This document shows positions 59,948-64,000 of a DNA stretch of 64,000 nucleotides, piece after piece; position 1 is the first letter of the stretch; every line of letters begins with the position of its first letter. The stretch lies in assembly GCA_958450325.1 (NCBI GenBank), contig OY288259.1, forward strand, positions 59,236,987 through 59,300,986. Direction: 5' to 3'. Position numbers and translations under genes: made by a program. This DNA is from Agrostemma githago. Taxonomy: Eukaryota > Streptophyta > Magnoliopsida > Caryophyllales > Caryophyllaceae. The notes under the pieces were generated by a model that made no database searches, was not told where the DNA came from, and worked only from the letters and a program-made list of their open reading frames with translations.

Positions 59948-60203
59948 ATTTTTCCGTCCCAATGAATTTTTTACGTTTTTTTTTGACACTATCCATGAGG
60001 TGAAGTAATCTTTGATATAATTTCTAAAATATATTGTAAAATATAGTCACGTGAGATCTTTTTTGAATTGTCATAATAATTATATTAAGAATATCAAATT
60101 TTTAGAATTTTTAATAATACGTAAATAAAGATATGAACGAAATAAAATGTGCATCGGCAAGTGTGAAAAAGCAAACGTAAAGAATTCATTGGGACGGAGG
60201 AAA
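59948..60203. mobile_element. Stowaway-like MITE, family B copy 1 (256 bp)
   Basis: Left TTTTTCCGTCCCAATGAATT, right AATTCATTGGGACGGAGGAAA, TA on both sides. The inner segment GTGCATCGGCAAGTGTGAAA then AAGCAAACG is the reverse complement of CGTTTGCCAACGCACATTTT-type sequence in the next element, so the two neighbours are related and inverted to each other. Confidence 0.8.
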
Positions 60204-60237
60204 TATTATTTATATTATAAAATAAAATAAAATAGTA

Positions 60238-60495
60238 CTCCCTCCGTTAAAGTCCAAGCTTCCCTTTTGCTTTTTCACGTTTGCCAACGCACATTTTGCA
60301 TCGTTAATATCTTTCGTAACATATTAGTAAAATTTATGAAAATTGGATATTAATAATGTACTTTTAAAGACGAATCAAACAAGATCTCACATGGATATAT
60401 TTTTTCTAATAGATTGTCGTGAATATCGAAAGTTATCCTTGATTATGAATAGTGTCAAAATAAGGAAGGGGAAGCTTGGACTTGAACGGAGGGAG
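60238..60495. mobile_element. Stowaway-like MITE, family B copy 2 (258 bp)
   Basis: Left CTCCCTCCGTTAAAGTCCAA then GCTTCCC; right GGGGAAGCTTGGACTTGAAC then GGAGGGAG; TA on both sides. Only 34 bases separate it from copy 1. The open frame overlapping its right half is not a gene. Confidence 0.85.
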
Positions 60496-61344
60496 TATAG
60501 AGTAAATAATAGGAGAAGTACAAAATATAGAGTGTCATCAAAATCCAGTGATAAACAAATTGGCAATGTAGTCCATGAATTCCCTCTCAAAAATTCCAAA
60601 TATCTCAACACTTTTCAACATTATTTTGGCTTTATTCAATTATGACTACCTAATTTTTATTGACATTTTATTCCATCTTACATTCTTTAATTTTATTATT
60701 ATTGTCAAATCTCCATGCATGTACATTATTGTACAGTAAGAAGAATGATCTTCAATGTGAATATATACCTACTTACCTACATCACTACCTACAACTTTCT
60801 AGTCGTAAAATAGAATTATACATCTGATTGTAGAATAACACTGTACAACAAGTTAAGCCCAAAATTGTTAAGTTTTATTGAGTTTATATAAGTTTCTGAG
60901 CTAAATTGTAAGTTTTTGAGATTAAATATTTATGTGATTTGGCTCGACAACTTTACACTAAAGTTCGTAAAGTTTACAACAAAACTTGAAAACTTTATGA
61001 TAAAGCTTAAAATCATAAAACCAGTTGTACATAGAGTTATGTACAATTGGTTGTTAAATCCACTCATTATCTTCGGTTAGACGTTCTTCTTTTTGGTTGA
61101 AATGGTTAAATCGAACTTAAAAGAAAATGTTTTAACAATCGTACTGTATTCATCGTCACTCGATTTGATCTGTACCCGACCACAGAATAGCACAAGCTGA
61201 TTATGATAGGTAACAGAAATTAACATGGCCATTAATTGTAAGGTAAACCGTCTGTAACCCAATTCAAAACTGAATTAAATGTCATTAATTAATTAATTAA
61301 TTAATTAATTAGTGCTTTACAACTTATTACAAGAAAAGTGCACA

Positions 61345-61495
61345 AAATTGTGACGAGTATATCCGTTATGAATTTGTGACGGATCAAATACTGAATAGAT
61401 AAAATCAAAACATTTACTCGTATCATTTTGATTTTGTCTTATCTAATCATATGATATTTGACCCGTTACAAGGGAGACCAACCAAGACGGTTCAC
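61345..61495. repeat. Dyad-ended foldback MITE, copy
   Basis: AATTGTGACGAGTATATCCG, then GTGACGGATCAAATACTGAA; right arm CATATGATATTTGACCCGTT and ACAAGGGAGACC. The inner arms are inverted repeats; the right dyad is degraded. Confidence 0.5.
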
Positions 61496-62151
61496 TTCTG
61501 TAAAATGACATTTATTTATTATTGCAAAGAAGTTTAACATTTTATACAAATTATAGTGAGTACTCCGTATTTCATAATGTGAAACCATCTCGTCTCACCC
61601 AATAACTATATAACTATACTACATTATTATACAAATACTATGACTATCATGATTAATGTAACCATCATAATAATATAATGTCATTAGTGCTTTAAAGCAT
61701 GCCACTAATATTATGATGGAAGCTACTTAATTACTTGTAGTTGTAGGAGTATTCTACAATGTAACCTTTACTCACTAGTTACTATTACCGGATCTAAAAT
61801 TAACAATTTTATACTCCGTACTATAAAAATTCCGAATTTCATTTTTGATTTGAAAAATGAACAAAATATTAAGAAAATAAAATAAAAGTTGGGTGTCTCG
61901 AAACTGTGTACAAATCCACGAATGCATATACTCCACGTAATAAAATACTCCGTATTAATAATTTGAAAGATTCGATACAGTAAAGTATTCTAAAATAATT
62001 ACTGGTAATAATCAAAACATTAGTCAATTTATTATGTTATCTTTCGTAAGGGATCACTGTTCTTGTCAGTGATCTTTCAATTTATACTTAATGACGGATG
62101 CGGATGCTTAAGATCTAGACATTAATGATCCTTAATTAATCTCTACACGCA

Positions 62152-62236
62152 CTCCCTCATTCTCGATCATTTGTTGTCCTTTTATATTACGAGAAGTATT
62201 TTAATCAAAGAACAACAAATAGCCGAGACAGAAAGA

Positions 62237-62237
<1 letters not shown>
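62152..62237. mobile_element. Short Stowaway-like MITE next to (TA)n
   Basis: CTCCCTCATTCTCGATCATT at the left, AACAAATAGCCGAGACAGAA then AGAG at the right. The right TA of the target duplication is the first unit of the long TA run. Confidence 0.65.

Positions 62238-62332
<95 letters not shown>
62238..62332. repeat. (TA)n microsatellite
   Basis: About 47 uninterrupted TA units, the longest dinucleotide run in the window. Open frames encoding Ile-Tyr repeats across it are artefacts. Confidence 0.95.
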
Positions 62333-62334
<2 letters not shown>

Positions 62335-62959
62335 CTCGTACATAAATTATTACTCGATATATATTTTTCTTTATATTTTGGGTTGAATACATTTATGTTT
62401 TTTCAACGTAATTAGTATTTACAATAAACGATAAGTGTTAGGGGCTGGTAACTCAATTCTTCTACAGACGATCCATCTAGTTTTCTTTTTCGCCAGAAGA
62501 AAACACCAAGAAGCGGTCCGACTCTTGTTCTATAAAGACTTCCAATTTTCGCAACATTTCTACTTATAAATAACCACAATTTAATCTATCAAACAAATAT
62601 TCATATACACGACCCATAAAATGGGTCATCGAGAAAAATAACAATTCGACAATTGTAAATAAATTTTCCACGAAAAGTCGAGAAAATTCATCCTACAAGT
62701 ACTAGATTTTAATCCATCTAAAGACTACTAGTAAGTAGTCTATTAAGTATACATTTCAATATTCACAATTTGAACCCCCTATTGATCATAACACCCTTGG
62801 ATTTTCGGCTTCGCCTCACCAATATATCTCTAATTTTTTTTCCAAAATACTTTTTTCGTATTTTGACGGTATTTGATATAAAATAAACTAACCCGTCCCA
62901 TTCCCGATTTTAAAAAAAAAAAATCCTCTGTTTTTTTTTTTTTTTGCCCACATTATGAT

Positions 62960-63498
62960 TCAACACAAATTATGGCATCTCCAATCGAGCCTGACTTCCC
63001 CAGCATAAGCATGAGCATTGTAATTATAGGTAATTATAGGAGCAACCATCATTTGTTGATGTTGGTCACAAGGCTTCTTAAACGACACAATGTGACTACT
63101 CACCATATACGCTGTAACACGTTCCGACACCCTAATCTCCTCCATCCGTAACTCATGTAGTTTCCGAACATACTCTGGCACGTGTTGTAGGTCCCACACG
63201 ACGCCTACCCCACCCGGCTTCAACACCCTCACCATCTCCGCCACCACCCTCTCCCTCTCCTCCTTCACCGTGGCCGCCCTCCGGATCGCCGCCCCTGAAA
63301 CCACCACGTCGAAGTAGTCGTCCCGGAATGGCAGTCGACGCACGTCGCCCTCTCGGCATGTGACGTACTCTTGCACGCCTTCTTGGCTCGCGGTTCTTAG
63401 CGTTTTCATTGTGATCGATCTCTTCTGGTCCAGCCCGACAACCCTTCCCGATGACCCTTGCTTCTTTAGTTGCAAGGCCACCGCGTTCAATAGGATTC
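62960..63498 (-). CDS. Class I SAM-dependent methyltransferase, last exon (5' partial)
   Basis: The exon starts after an ATATAG acceptor and reads (G)ILLNAVALQLKKQ, the end of SAM-binding motif I. The conserved DIGCGxG part must lie in an upstream exon outside the window; none is visible up to 64000. Then VVGLD (acidic ribose-binding position), GDVRRLPF (motif II), FDVVVSG and VLKPGG (motif III) follow in the order of Methyltransf_11-type enzymes. The C-terminus ends GEVRLDWRCHNLC. From memory this is most like Arabidopsis At5g54400, whose substrate I do not know, and it appears shorter than that protein between FDVVVSG and VLKPGG. A Gln/Met/Tyr-rich stretch before the end (DQHQQMMVAPIITYNYNAHA) looks lineage-specific. 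The exon is much GC-richer than its surroundings. A frame beginning at 63518 in another phase is a shadow. Confidence 0.85.
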
Positions 63499-64000
63499 CT
63501 ATATCGTAAAAAGATCATAATATTTTCAATAAGACGGTCAACACGATTACTATAATTTTGTTTGGTAAACAGCGGATTGCTTTTAGTAAAACAATGAATA
63601 CAACAATAATCAAAGTGTCAAACTAGTCAAACTTTAACAAATTTCCAACGTAACGCTAAACTAATTAGCTAATTTCCGATAAAAGTCAGCACCTCGTAAA
63701 GTGGCATTACCTTCAAAAGTCAAATTCACACACAACCTCGTCCAAATTAGCAATGAAAATGCACGAATTCTCGTTTGTGACGGAATAATCCGTCATTTCT
63801 TTATAACGGGTCGACCCGTTTACATAGAAAAAGACAAAACACTACAAAAGTAATGTGCCGTTTTTTCTACATAAATGGGTAATATTTGACCCGTAGTAAG
63901 AAAGTGACGATTACCTTCATCGCAAAGAGACCAATTGATGAAATTTGGGTATGAAATTTTTATTTCAATCTAAAACATCATGTTCAAAGATTTTAGGTAA
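63499..64000. other. Intron of the methyltransferase gene, containing a foldback copy
   Basis: AT-rich DNA upstream of the acceptor at 63499-63500, probably intron running past the edge. At 63770-63935 it contains a foldback copy (TTTGTGACGGAATAATCCGTC ... AATATTTGACCCGTAGTAAG). No exon coding for motif I was found in it. Confidence 0.55.

Larger units (their letters stand above)
60496..62959. other. Intergenic; MITE, foldback, long (TA)n
   Basis: No gene recognised. Holds a (TTAA)n run (about 61286-61312), a foldback copy (61345-61495), a short Stowaway-like MITE (62152-62237) and a 95-base (TA)n run abutting its right end. The 3' untranslated region of the minus-strand methyltransferase probably lies in the last few hundred bases. 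Confidence 0.5.

Noticed and set aside
63153..63518. Minus-strand frame of 121 codons rich in Arg and Gly
   Set aside because: Other-phase shadow of the GC-rich methyltransferase exon, crossing its splice acceptor.
1..64000. CRISPR array, prokaryotic defence operon or organellar insertion
   Set aside because: No spaced identical direct repeats, no bacterial-style gene clusters and no organellar genes; all recognised genes are plant nuclear type with spliceosomal introns.

Overview
The window is plant nuclear DNA: AT-rich, intron-containing and full of small transposons. The many elements ending in CTCCCTCCGT, the frequent CTCCGTA words and foldback elements with dyad ends suggest a eudicot of the Caryophyllales, perhaps Caryophyllaceae. 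That placement is an impression from repeat style, not a search result.

Four protein-coding loci can be supported. (1) A three-exon NAC transcription factor of the NAC2/NARS type at 23102-25218 (+). (2) A small single-exon gene for a basic 109-residue protein of unknown function at 39078-39407 (+), with a well placed TATA box. (3) A complete 21-exon gene for the TRAPPII tethering subunit TRS130/TRAPPC10 at 41079-55450 (+), 1250 residues, every junction in frame; one intron is GC-AG. (4) The last exon of a class I SAM-dependent methyltransferase at 62960-63498 (-), whose 5' part lies beyond the right edge. Two tRNA genes (-) lie between (3) and (4): tRNA-Gln(CTG), which looks intact, and tRNA-Ala(AGC), which has two extra bases in the T arm.

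The left 23 kb hold no recognisable gene. They are a graveyard of short elements: a MULE-like foldback (9060-9585), SINEs (7496-7690, 13375-13470, 13506-13630, 16872-17076), a hAT-like element rich in CCCGA (15942-16623), Stowaway-like MITEs, and a local tandem duplication array (about 17826-21150) carrying a hAT-like insertion and a MITE insertion. Between the NAC gene and the small gene lie a MULE-type MITE (26768-27241), a 2961-bp solo-LTR-like element with a perfect 5-bp target duplication (31464-34424), and a 5'-truncated LINE interrupted by a Tourist-like MITE (37974-38641). The right end has two related Stowaway MITEs and more foldback copies.

The genes do not form one pathway. TRS130 (Golgi/cytokinesis membrane tethering), the NAC regulator and the methyltransferase look like ordinary neighbours. 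From memory, Arabidopsis also has TRS130 (At5g54440) close to a methyltransferase of this kind (At5g54400), so part of the order may be old microsynteny. I saw no CRISPR, prokaryotic operon or organellar insert and no new multi-gene system. The most unusual content is in the repeats: precise nested insertions, paralogous empty sites, an abundant dyad-ended foldback family, a cluster of ACTCGATCGAGT-like palindromes inside the LTR, and an intron built of diverged tandem repeats.
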